17,927 nucleotides of DNA from Blumeriella jaapii (Eukaryota; Ascomycota; Leotiomycetes; Helotiales; Drepanopezizaceae): NCBI GenBank assembly GCA_009599575.1, contig VWND01000006.1, positions 1 through 17,927 on the forward strand, written 5' to 3'. Both the position numbers and the translations under genes were made by a program. Shown here piece after piece: positions 9,698 to 17,730 of the stretch. The notes under the pieces were generated by a model, which saw nothing but the letters and a program-made list of their open reading frames with translations, had not been told where the DNA came from and did not search any database. Numbering within the stretch: the first letter of the stretch is position 1; every line of letters begins with the position of its first letter.

Positions 9698-10925
9698 TCA
9701 AACTTTTTTAAAAGGTTTTTTTTTTTAAAAGTATAATTGCTTTGGTCGGAATCGTCGTCGGAATCGCTGGAATCGGAATCGCTGTCTGATTTAAAATTCA
9801 AAAGATAAATTTGCTGGTTTTTTTTGTAAAATCGCTTTAACCGGTTGGCGGCGAACGTTTTTTTCAGTTTTGTTTTATCGAATTTCGTAAGCTTATAATA
9901 GCTTTTATTTAATTCGGCCTTGCATATTTCGTAGAATCCGAGCTATTTATAATTAAGCTTAATATCGGCCGATTTATTAATAACGCGCTAAACGTTGTAA
10001 ATTAAAACCAGATTTTTTTTTTTGTTTAGCGTTTTTTTTAGAATTTTGGTTTTATTTTAGATTTTTTTAGCCGCTTTTTTATATTTTTTTTTTTAAATTT
10101 TTTTTTTTTATATTTATATCGCGGTAGTTTAGCTATTTAAATTTTATTATTAATAAGTCTGCTTTCGTTTTTATTTTAATTACGTTATAAAACTTTTATA
10201 CAGGCCATTTTGTTTTCAAAAGCAGTCGAGCGTTTTTATTGTATTAAATGAAAAATGAAATTATTTTAATAAAAGCGTATATATATATGCGTATAACGAA
10301 AAGCATTTCCGAAAACTTTCGCGATTAACGTTTATAACTTTTTCGAATGGCTTTTGATAAGCCGTCGAAAATATTCTTATGGTTTTGTTTAACAAATCCG
10401 TTGCTTTTCGAATTATAAGCTGAGATTTAAATCCGTTAAATATCGTATTTTTTTGTAAAGGTTTTAATAACGCTTTTGTTTTCGGGTTTATCGTCGACGT
10501 TTAATTTGCTAAACAAACCGTATCGATATACAACGTTTTTTTTTAAAAAAAAATCGCTATAGTTTCGGAAATAGCGTTTCGAAAAAATCGTTTTTTAAAT
10601 TATTTAAACAAATCGTCGATAACGAGTACGAAGCACGTATATTCGCGATCGGTAATTAATACGCGTGTAACGTCGAAATTGATTTTTTTTAAATTTTAGA
10701 AAATTACGTCGGATATAATAGGTTTTTTTTTTCGGCCAGGCTTTCGTTTTTGGCAAGAAATGTAATTTTTAACGAAAGTTTTGCAATCTTCGAAGTATTT
10801 TTTTTATTAGAAGTCGTTTTTAATTCGGTGATAAATGGTTTTAGTTTTTTTATAAAATACTTTTTCGTAGGCTTTTTTTATGATTTGAAACTTGTCGGCC
10901 TTATTGTTTATTATTAAGCGTTTTT
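9698..10925 (-). pseudogene. Integrase of the inner family A element
   Basis: In minus-strand order the domains are as follows. A zinc-binding region carries TIYHRIKNDF and then DCKTFVKNYISCQKRK, matching the H-H-C-C finger of retroviral-type integrases. The catalytic core has INFDVTRVLITDREYTCF (first Asp), LNVDDKPENK (second Asp) and SAYNSKSNGFVKQNH, where the third catalytic residue, normally Glu in V-E-R-N-H, is Lys (codon at 10388-10390, GAA to AAA). After a gap, the C-terminal module reads DIKLNYK then LGFYEI, matching the K-W-x-G-P-Y/F-E block, and ends with an acidic tail of Ser/Asp repeats. A stop lies at 9698-9700. The protein would insert element cDNA into chromosomes. No chromodomain is evident. 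Confidence 0.9.
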
Positions 10926-11329
10926 AATATATATTATTTTTTATTTTATATAATTTTTTTATCGGCTAAAAATATAATCGAAAGCTTGGTTTTTAAATAA
11001 TTTAAACTGATAGTTTAGTATGCTAAATAGTTTGAATAAAATAATTAAATAATATGCGATTAAATAAAAGTTTTCGGTTTTTGTAATTGTCGATTAAAAG
11101 TTTATTTTCGTCGTTAATCGGTTTATTCCGATCGTTTTCGGTTAAATCTATTCGCGGTATTAGCCGAGATAATAACGCGAATGCTTTTTTTTCGGCCCGA
11201 GAATTAATGTTTTTTATTCGCGGTGCCAGCCGAAATAATAACGCGAATAGTTTCGGCTTTATAAAATTTAAACGCAAATAACGAAGCAGCCGATTTCGTT
11301 AATAATTTATTCGTTAATATTTTATTCGT
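10926..11329 (-). other. RNase H-integrase connection, decayed
   Basis: It lies between the end of the RNase H domain and the integrase finger in the same element. Short minus-strand frames exist, but I see no motif; an open frame at 11023-11277 on the minus strand and one at 11087-11281 on the + strand overlap, and neither resembles a known protein. The sequence contains two similar segments with TATTCGCGGT at about 11149-11158 and 11216-11225, a short imperfect direct repeat about 67 bases apart. Confidence 0.4.
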
Positions 11330-11790
11330 TTTATTTAGCGAAATTAAACGGATAAAAGCGTTTTCGTTTGGAAAAGCCGTCTGCCGCTGTATTAATTATT
11401 TTTTTAATATATTTAATTTCGAAATTTATAAATCGTATTTAAGCTATTTAATTAGTAACGAATGTTTTTAATAGATTATTGGTTTTTTTATTTAATTAAT
11501 CGATAAAAACTTTTGCGTTTGTTTTTAAAATAAAATATACGCCGTATAATTCGCTTTTTATTTTTTTTATTATTTTAAAAGCGCTTCGATATTTTCGTTT
11601 AATAGCATCGTAGCGTGCTTTCGCGAGAGATTATAAGCCGTTTTCGAATCGTAAAAAATGTCGTTTTTTGTTTTTATCGATTTGTTATAATACAGCTTTT
11701 TAATCGAAAATATTAGCGTCGATAATTAAAATGATTTTTTTTGCGTTTGAATTGTAATCGATTCGTATAAGCGATAAAGCCGATAAAAAG
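11330..11790 (-). pseudogene. RNase H domain of the inner family A element
   Basis: The minus strand reads ALSLIRIDYNSNAKKIIL then LIIDANIFD at about 11790-11690, matching the V-D-A-S start of Ty3/Gypsy RNase H (the Ser is now Asn). Further on come LARKHATMLLNENIEAL-type residues, then LYGVYFILKTNAKVFIDQL and finally INTAADGFSKRKRF, the conserved N-T-x-A-D-x-L-S-R end block. In retrotransposons this domain degrades the RNA strand of the RNA-DNA hybrid during reverse transcription. It follows RT directly, as expected. Stops and G-to-A changes make it inactive. Confidence 0.85.
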
Positions 11791-11829
11791 TCGTTTTTAA
11801 AGATTTTTATAGTTTTGCTTTGTTTTTTT

Positions 11830-12760
11830 TCCTAAACGAAATCGATTTTTTTTTTATTATAGCGTAAATAAATGCAGTTTTTTAAAAAAAGTTTTTAATT
11901 TAATTGCGGTAGTAAATTATAACGCTAATAAAAGTTTTGGCTTCGGTGACGTTTTTATATTTTTTTTATTCGCAAATCTTTTTAATTTTTTTTCGTTAAA
12001 AATAACGGTTAGCGCTATTAATTATATAGCCAACGATATTTATTTCGGATATGCAGAATTTTAATCGAAGGCTAATAATAGCTTTGGTTTTTTCGAAGCA
12101 AACTATGATTTTGTCGATGTTTTAAATATATTTTATTATATAACGTCGAATTTTAAAAAAAATCTTTTTATTATTATAATATAATTTAAAGCTTTTTATT
12201 TTAACGTCGTTAACGTAAAAAAAAGCAATATCAGAAATGCAAATTATAAGGATTTTATATACGATTTTTACGAATTAAGCGATTGAATTAATAGCTTTTA
12301 TAAATATTCTGATTATACGCAGCAAACCGATTAAAATTTAAATTGCTGTTATATTTCGAAATCGTAGGTTAAGTATTAAATAATCGTAGCCGGAAAACAG
12401 ATCGAGAAAAAAAGCGATTATTAGTTTTGCGAATTCGTTTGAAAATTGATCGATGTTAAATAATATATTAGCGTTTCGTATCGTTATTCTGTTTATTTCG
12501 ATAATTGCGGTAATAAGCTTGTAAATGCTTTTTTTTTTTTTTAGCAATAATAAATTATTTGTTTTTATATAAGCCGTGGCAGAATTCGAAGATTTTTTGT
12601 TTAATTCGTTTTTTTAGCATTTCGACTATTTTTATTTTGGAAAATTTTAAGAATTGAAAAAGTTTTTTTTTGCTAGGCTTCGTAAAACACGATTTTAATA
12701 TCGATATAAAGCGTAACGTTAAAGCTGAATTGATTTATTTCGATAAAATCGAAAGTTATA
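11830..12760 (-). pseudogene. Reverse transcriptase of the inner family A element
   Basis: The minus-strand frame at 12547-12338 reads KLITAIIEINRITIRNANIL, then FLDLFSGYDYLIL. This matches the fungal Ty3/Gypsy subgroup whose RT has T-I-R-D-A and D-L-F-S-G-Y-D (first catalytic Asp retained). Next come residues resembling G-L-L-R-x-T-x-L-P-x-G-A-T-N-S and ISDIAFFYVNDVKIKSFK. The catalytic box, normally Y-V-D-D, is YVND (12206-12217), the first Asp changed by G to A. Upstream, NQFSFNVTLYIDIKIVFYEA fits the connection into the RT fingers. The enzyme would copy element RNA into cDNA in virus-like particles. Frame changes occur between blocks. Confidence 0.9.
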
Positions 12761-13188
12761 GTTTTTTTTCGGTTGCGTAAAACTTCGTATAAAACCTTTT
12801 TTTTTTTTTTAGCAAAAATTAGGTTCCGATTGCTAGGTTATTAAATCGTTTTTTTATAAGTCGGCTGCCAGATAATAAATTGAAAAATCGGCCGGTAATA
12901 AGTTTTTCGAGCTCGCTAATAATTAATTAAAATAGTTTTATTATTTTTTTTTTTTTTAAATCAATCGTTTATTTTTTCCGAAAATATTTTTATCGGATTC
13001 GCTAAGATTTACGGATCGTATTTTATTAGCTTTACGCTTGTAAAAAATGCTGATATTAATACAAAAAAATAAAATATATAAGTCGGGTTTGTTTTAATAC
13101 GAAAACGAAATTTTCGGAACTTTTATTTCCGAATTAATAGCTAAAAATGTTAATATTAGCTAATTTTATTCGCGGTGCTATTTCGATT
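12761..13188 (-). other. Region between gag-pol linker and RT, family A
   Basis: The minus strand has coding character near 12770-12920 (for example LEKLITGRFFNLLSGSRLI), but the frame is uncertain and no motif is diagnostic. The + strand fragment at 1-1489 stops at the equivalent of 13189, so no second copy helps here. It is most likely the RT N-terminal extension. Confidence 0.4.
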
Positions 13189-14600
13189 AACGACGTGAAT
13201 GTTTTTAGCCGAGTATTTTCCAGGTTTTGTTATAATTCAGCGTTTGTTTTTAAAACTAGAGCCGGCTATTCGTTTTCCGATAAAACGTCGATTAAAGAAA
13301 TTTTGTCGCCGGCGACGGTGATTTGATTTTAAAAAAATCGGTTTTAGTTTTAGAAAAAAGCTTTTATTTGGCCGTTTTCGGTGTATTTAAAGCTGACGAA
13401 ATTTTTTAAAATTCAGAGCATTTTAAAAATAATAAAATAAAAGCATTTTTTTTATTATTAAAAAGTTTCCATAAATAATAATACTTTCAACGTCGATTTT
13501 TACGTTTCGTATAATTTTATTAAATTTAATAATATTTTTATTAACGATCGTATAAATTATTTGTTTGTCGATAATAATCGGAATATTATTGGCTTCGGCT
13601 GTTTTTTAATTTATGCAATTAACTTCGGCTCTATTATCGAATAAACCGAAAGCGGTCGTACTTTTTTTAAATATTATTTTTATTTTTAATGTTTTTATAG
13701 CCGTATAAAAATAATTTCGTCGTTTTGATTTTTAAGTTTTTATAACGAAAGCTAAAAAGCTGATTTTTTCCGAGAATTTCTTTTTATCGGCTAAATTAAT
13801 TGCGATGTTATAAATTTCTTTTTAGTTTTTTTTCAATTCAAAATCGTTTTTTTTTCGAATAATTTTAATTTTTTCGTTTTTTTTTAATGCAAAAATTCGT
13901 TTATTAATAATTTTATCGAATCTTTTTTTTATATTAAATAAATCGCTGAATTTTAATTTAATTTTTTGTTTTATAATTTTTTTAATAGCTTCGTCGATTG
14001 CTTCGGAGCTAATGTATTTGTCGATTTATTTTTCGCTTCGTATTAATAATAAGCGCTTAAAAGCTGGTATTTTTTAAATAATTTAAACCGGAGTATCGGT
14101 ATCGATATTTTTTATATCGTCGTTAATTTTTTTTATTATAAGCGTTTTTTTGATAATTTTATCGGTTTTTTTTCGAATTTCAACATTTTTTTTTTTTTTC
14201 GATTTTAACGTTTTTTTTTATATCAGTTGATTTGGCGAATAAAACAGAAGCATTTTGTTTTTTTATGATTCGCTAGCTTGATTATACAGCCATAATATTT
14301 GCAAATGCGATATTTGTATTAGCAATATATATATTTGTTTTTTATTTATATATTTAAATTCTATTTATATTTAAGATAAAAGTTTTTTTTTTAATTAGTA
14401 CGCTTTCGGAAATATTTTTCTTTTTATTAATAAAAATCGTTTTCGTATTCTTTTTGTTTTTTAAGCAATCGTTTTATTTCGTACTTTTCATTTTCAAGCG
14501 AATAATATTTAATCAGCTTTGATTTTCAACTTTGTTAAAAAGGTTTATTTCTGCTTCCGTCGGTCCGAAGCAAATCGCTTCGTATTTATTAATATAACAA
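13189..14600 (-). pseudogene. gag-pol linker of the inner family A element
   Basis: This is the inverted counterpart of most of 1-1489. It carries the same interrupted frame seen there, lying between the gag zinc-knuckle-like segment and RT. A protease should fall in this interval, but I found no clear D-S/T-G motif in either copy. The GC-rich block GTCGCCGGCGACGG at 13305-13318 (its + strand partner lies near 1362-1373) is strikingly conserved between the copies and contains a palindromic core, CGCCGGCG. It survives because it lacks CpA/TpG. Confidence 0.6.
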
Positions 14601-15850
14601 ATTTTATTATTTATACAAAAATTAAATACTTTGCATTTTAAGCGAATATAAGGTTTTTCGCAGTAAATTTTTTTATTATTACAAAATTTATATTTAAAGC
14701 TACGAAGTTTGTTTTAATAATTACTTTTACTATTTTAATAACCGCGATTTTGATTTCCGCGTTGGTTTTCTTTTTTTTTTTTGATAATCGTTATTATAAT
14801 TAATATTTCGCTGATTCTGATCGTTAGCACGGAAAAGTTGCTATTGGGCAGTTATTATTTTTACGATAGCTTAGCGAAGCTGATCGCTCCGCGCATTTTA
14901 AAAAAAATAATTGTTATAAAAGTTATTTTAATCGTTTTTATTATCCGAGTTAACGTAGAAAAGTTTTTTTTGCTATTATATAAAATTTTCGATTTTGTTT
15001 TAAAATTTTTAAATTTTAATATCGGTAAATTTTAATACGAAAGTTTCGATATTTTTATTAAGCTTTTTCAAGCTAATAAGCTTTGCAAAACGATTGAATA
15101 ATATAATAATTAGTTGTTTTTTAGCGATTTCGGTAATTTTTAATAGCTGGGCATGTTTTTGCACTAAAGCTTTTACGTTTTTTTTATAAATAAAAAAAGA
15201 AGATTTCTTTTGATTTATTGCTTTAATAATACGTTCGCTTTGGTTTTGCTTAAAAACGAATTTTATAAATTTGAAATATTAATCGAAGGTTTCGGGATTT
15301 TGTTTATTAATTTTAAAATGCTTAATAGTTTTATTGCGAATGCTAATTGAAAAGCCAAAATAAAAACAATTTTCTTTGCTTAATCTCTCGCTTAAAACTT
15401 TTTTATTAATTAAAACGTTAGAAATTTTCGTATAAATACGATAATAAATCTTAAGTTTTTTGGTTTTTAGCGAATTATTATAATAAATTGTTTAAGAAAA
15501 GCGATAGTGTCGCGAATTTACTAGCGATCGTAGTTTCGGAATTCCGATTTTAAAGTTTTAACTAGCTTACGCCAGTTTCGAGCCTTAATAGCTTTTTATT
15601 TATTTATCGACTTAATAATATTTTTAATGGTTGGATTATAATAGCGAAGGAATTTATCGAATATTTTAATTTTAAAAATTCCGAAATTCTTATAGGTTTT
15701 TTTTTATATTTTTCGATAAAGTCGGTAATATTGGCGCCACTGAATGAAAGTGTACCAAAGAAGCCAAAAAAGGGGCATGCGGCCTCGCATAAGAAAACGA
15801 AAAGCGTCGTTGTTTATAATATTAGCGAAAGTATTAATAGGGTTTGAATT
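14601..15850 (-). pseudogene. Gag of the inner family A element
   Basis: The minus strand opens with LSFSGANITDFIEKY near 15765-15715, matching the F-S-G-x-N-I-T-x-F-L-x-x-Y/W capsid start of fungal Ty3/Gypsy Gag. It continues with FDKFLRYYNPTIKNIIKSI, then RNWRKLVKTLKSEFRNYDR and IRDTIAFLKQF, the W-x-x-L-K-x-E-F-R-x-Y-D-R block that follows in this family. A Cys-containing segment at about 14687-14637 (C-N-N ... Y-C-E-K-P-Y-I-R-L-K-C) may be a zinc knuckle with its His changed to Tyr (CAC to TAC-type change). This protein would form the particle and bind RNA. Several frameshifts separate the blocks. The start codon is not determined. Confidence 0.75.
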
Positions 15851-16227
15851 AGATAAATAAGTGTTTTTTGGAATTGCAGATTAAAAGTTTTTAATATAAA
15901 AGAAATCGTTTTTAATAAGAAAGCTATTAAAAAAGTCTTTGTGTTTTCTGAAGGAATTAAATAAAATAAGATTGCGTTCAGATATTTGGGTAATATATTA
16001 AAAAATTTGTTTTTTAGTAAATTAACTAAATTAATATAATATTGCTGTATAATCTACGGTTTCGATATTCCGTGGCTTAAGCTAATATACGTATAGCCAT
16101 TTTTTTACTATTTTTAATAAAAAGCCGCAAATTATAATTGCTATAATTATAAAGCGTAAAATCAGAAGGTTAAGTTTTCGCCAAGCGTTTGATTAAAAAA
16201 GATTTAATTTAAAAAAGCCGAGCGCAG
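15851..16227 (-). other. Leader of the inner family A element beyond the shared part
   Basis: No gene is recognised. It lies between the conserved leader next to the 5' LTR and the first readable gag block; part of it may be the unreadable gag N-terminus. Confidence 0.4.
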
Positions 16228-16561
16228 CGGTCGAAGCGTACGAACCAATATTCGATTTGTTATTTTTAAATAAAAAAGCGATTTTCGAATTTTGAATTTC
16301 GTACGGTTCAGGATTGCCTGACCGTAATTTCAAACGTTTCTGAAATATATTGCATTTTTGTAATTTAATAATTGTACGCAAAATAAAAAAAGTTATTAAA
16401 AATCTTTTATATAATACAGCTGCGAATAATATTATATAAAAGATTTTTCAAGCCGTAATGGCGAAATATCGAAGTCGATTTTGACTGCGAATTTGAAAAA
16501 TGCATCGGCGAATATATAAAAACGAAATACCGAAGTTTAAATTCCTGCGTAAATTATCAAA
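16228..16561 (-). repeat. Family A leader, inner copy
   Basis: The sequence adjoining the 5' LTR is repeated in inverted orientation at 17366-17728, with many transitions and several small indels. The first bases after the LTR read TTTGATAATTTACGC here and TTTAATAATCTACGC in the other copy, so an original TTTGRTAATCTACGC is likely; a primer-binding site should be within it, but I cannot name the tRNA. Confidence 0.8.
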
Positions 16562-16828
16562 TGTAAAAGTAAATAAGAAAACCAGATTAATACGGCCATA
16601 TATCGATAAGTAAAATAGTTTAGAGAATTCCTAGAAAAAACTGAAAAAAGAAAAAAAAAAATAAGTGAAGATATGAATTAAACTGCGTGCCTATGGTATT
16701 ATTTAAGGGGGTGCTTTGCTTTTATACCTGTTAAAAGTAGTCAGCGGCAGGGGGTCTCGGAGGGGTCCATGCCTCGACCATAGCTAAAACTACCAACTCC
16801 TATTAATACAAAATATCACCGTTTTACA
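16562..16828 (-). repeat. 5' LTR of the inner family A element
   Basis: A 267 bp LTR in reverse orientation with termini TGTAAAACGG and CTTTTACA, an inverted pair (TGTAAAA/TTTTACA). Its promoter-side half (16680-16828) is well preserved, while the leader-side half is more mutated than the matching part of the 3' LTR. Target TTAT follows at 16829-16832. Confidence 0.92.
16719..16726 (-). promoter_or_regulatory. LTR TATA box of the 5' LTR
   Basis: TATAAAAG in element orientation, at the shared LTR position; this would drive the inner element's genomic transcript leftwards. Confidence 0.6.
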
Positions 16829-17166
16829 TTATGCAAAATAACGTCCCGATTTATAAAGCGCGTTTTATTTAAGAATGGTTTCGTAATATAAATATTAAAT
16901 TAGTAGATTGGCCGCTTTATTCGCCGGATTTTAATCCGATTGAAAATCTGTGGTTGGAAAATGCTAAAAGCTAAGATAATTAAGCTTAACCTGAATTAAT
17001 CGCTATAAAAGATAACGATATAACTCAGCGTTTTATTAATTAGTACTGCACAAAGGGCCGTGGAAGCTTTTGGAAAGACCAGTTATTAAATAAACTGGCG
17101 GAAGGGATGAAAAAGCGGGTAACACGCTAGATAAGGGCTGCAAATGGATGGTATACCAAATACTGA
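16829..17166 (+). pseudogene. Tc1/mariner transposase, C-terminal third
   Basis: This continues the gene broken at 5507. It opens MQNNVPIYKARFI, matching Q-D-N-A-P-I-H: the second catalytic Asp is Asn (AAT at 16837-16839). Then an in-frame TAA, EWFRNINIKLVDWPLYSPDF, and NPIENLW with the catalytic Glu intact at 16942-16944. There are 34 residues between the second acidic position and the Glu, the DD34E spacing of Tc1-like transposases. It ends with ANGWYTKY and TGA at 17164-17166, after a further frameshift. With the N-terminal part this gives about 375 codons, a normal size for the family. Confidence 0.93.
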
Positions 17167-17295
17167 TTGAAATCGAATATTCTTTCGATTTTCAGCTTTC
17201 ATTTAAGTTATTTGTATTTAAAATCGATTAATTATTGGTGGAGTTATGAAGTTGTAAAGGTAGTAGAAATTTGTTGGGGGTACGGATTATTTACT
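17167..17295 (+). other. 3' untranslated part of the mariner
   Basis: Sequence between the transposase stop and the right inverted repeat. The open frame that runs through it into the LTR tail (17167-17370) has no known features. Confidence 0.6.
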
Positions 17296-17324
17296 GACGC
17301 GCAACTTCATATGTCTACCCACTG
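17296..17324 (-). repeat. Right terminal inverted repeat of the mariner
   Basis: The reverse complement reads CAGTGGGTAGACATATGAAG and on to 17296, matching the left end at 26 of 29 positions. The TA target duplicate follows at 17325-17326. Confidence 0.9.
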
Positions 17325-17365
17325 TATATGGCCGTATCAGTCTGGTTTTCCTATCTACTTTTATA
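17325..17365 (+). repeat. 5' LTR of the + strand family A element, right part
   Basis: It starts with the duplicated TA and continues TATGGCCGTATCAG to the LTR end CTTTTATA at 17365 (CTTTTACA in the intact copy). Joined in order after 4618 it completes the LTR, showing that the mariner entered a single TA. Confidence 0.88.
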
Positions 17366-17728
17366 TTTAATAATCTACGCAAAAAAATTCAAATTTCGGT
17401 GTTTCGTTTTTTATAGATTAGCCGATGCCCATTTCTTTAATCTATAATTAAAAATCGACTTCGATATTTCGCTATTACGGCTTGAAAAACTTCTTATTTA
17501 TATAATATTATTCGCAGCTGTATTATAAATAAAAGACTTTTAATAGCTATTTTTTTTATTTTGAGTATAATTATTAAATTACAAAAATACAATATATTTC
17601 AAAAACGTTTAAAATTACGGTTTTAACAAAATTCTAAACCGTGCGCGTGTGCGAAATTTCAAAGCTCGAAAAATCGCTTTTTTATCGAAAAAGAACAAAT
17701 CGAATAGTAATTCGTTACGCTTCGACCG
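17366..17728 (+). repeat. Family A leader, + strand copy
   Basis: Homologous, inverted, to 16228-16561. The homology begins at the LTR edge and ends at about 17728 in CTTCGACCG, two bases before a further family A LTR starts. No coding frame of note; overlapping open frames on both strands near 17615-17846 run into that LTR and are not genes. Confidence 0.82.
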
Positions 17729-17730
17729 GC

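Larger units (their letters stand above)
5508..16828 (-). mobile_element. Inner family A Ty3/Gypsy retrotransposon, complete, minus strand
   Basis: Two same-orientation LTRs (5508-5775 and 16562-16828) flank about 10.8 kb. The insertion splits the mariner transposase in mid-motif: YDDSIF lies before it and M-Q-N-N-V-P-I-Y after it, consecutive residues in the usual transposase. The four bases TTAT occur immediately on both sides (5504-5507 and 16829-16832) and represent a target duplication. Reading the minus strand gives gag, RT, RNase H, integrase, then an extra ORF. At 11.3 kb it is long for a fungal Ty3/Gypsy element; the excess is the ORF after integrase. It is the youngest layer of the stack but is already heavily mutated. 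Confidence 0.92.
4619..17324 (+). mobile_element. Tc1/mariner transposon, split by an 11.3 kb retrotransposon
   Basis: The element comprises 4619-5507 and 16829-17324, about 1.38 kb once the insertion is removed, a normal size for a fungal Tc1-type element. It has 29-base terminal inverted repeats beginning CAGT. It is flanked by TA on both sides (4617-4618 and 17325-17326), and removing it with one TA restores LTR sequence matching the intact copies. It carries one transposase gene on the + strand. Confidence 0.92.

Noticed and set aside
14781..15035. + strand open frame of 84 codons resembling a membrane protein
   Set aside because: The hydrophobic composition comes from AT-rich sequence; it is antisense to gag of the inner element.
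17167..17370. + strand frame of 67 codons across the mariner right end
   Set aside because: It crosses the transposon boundary and the LTR tail, so it is a chance frame over unrelated sequences.
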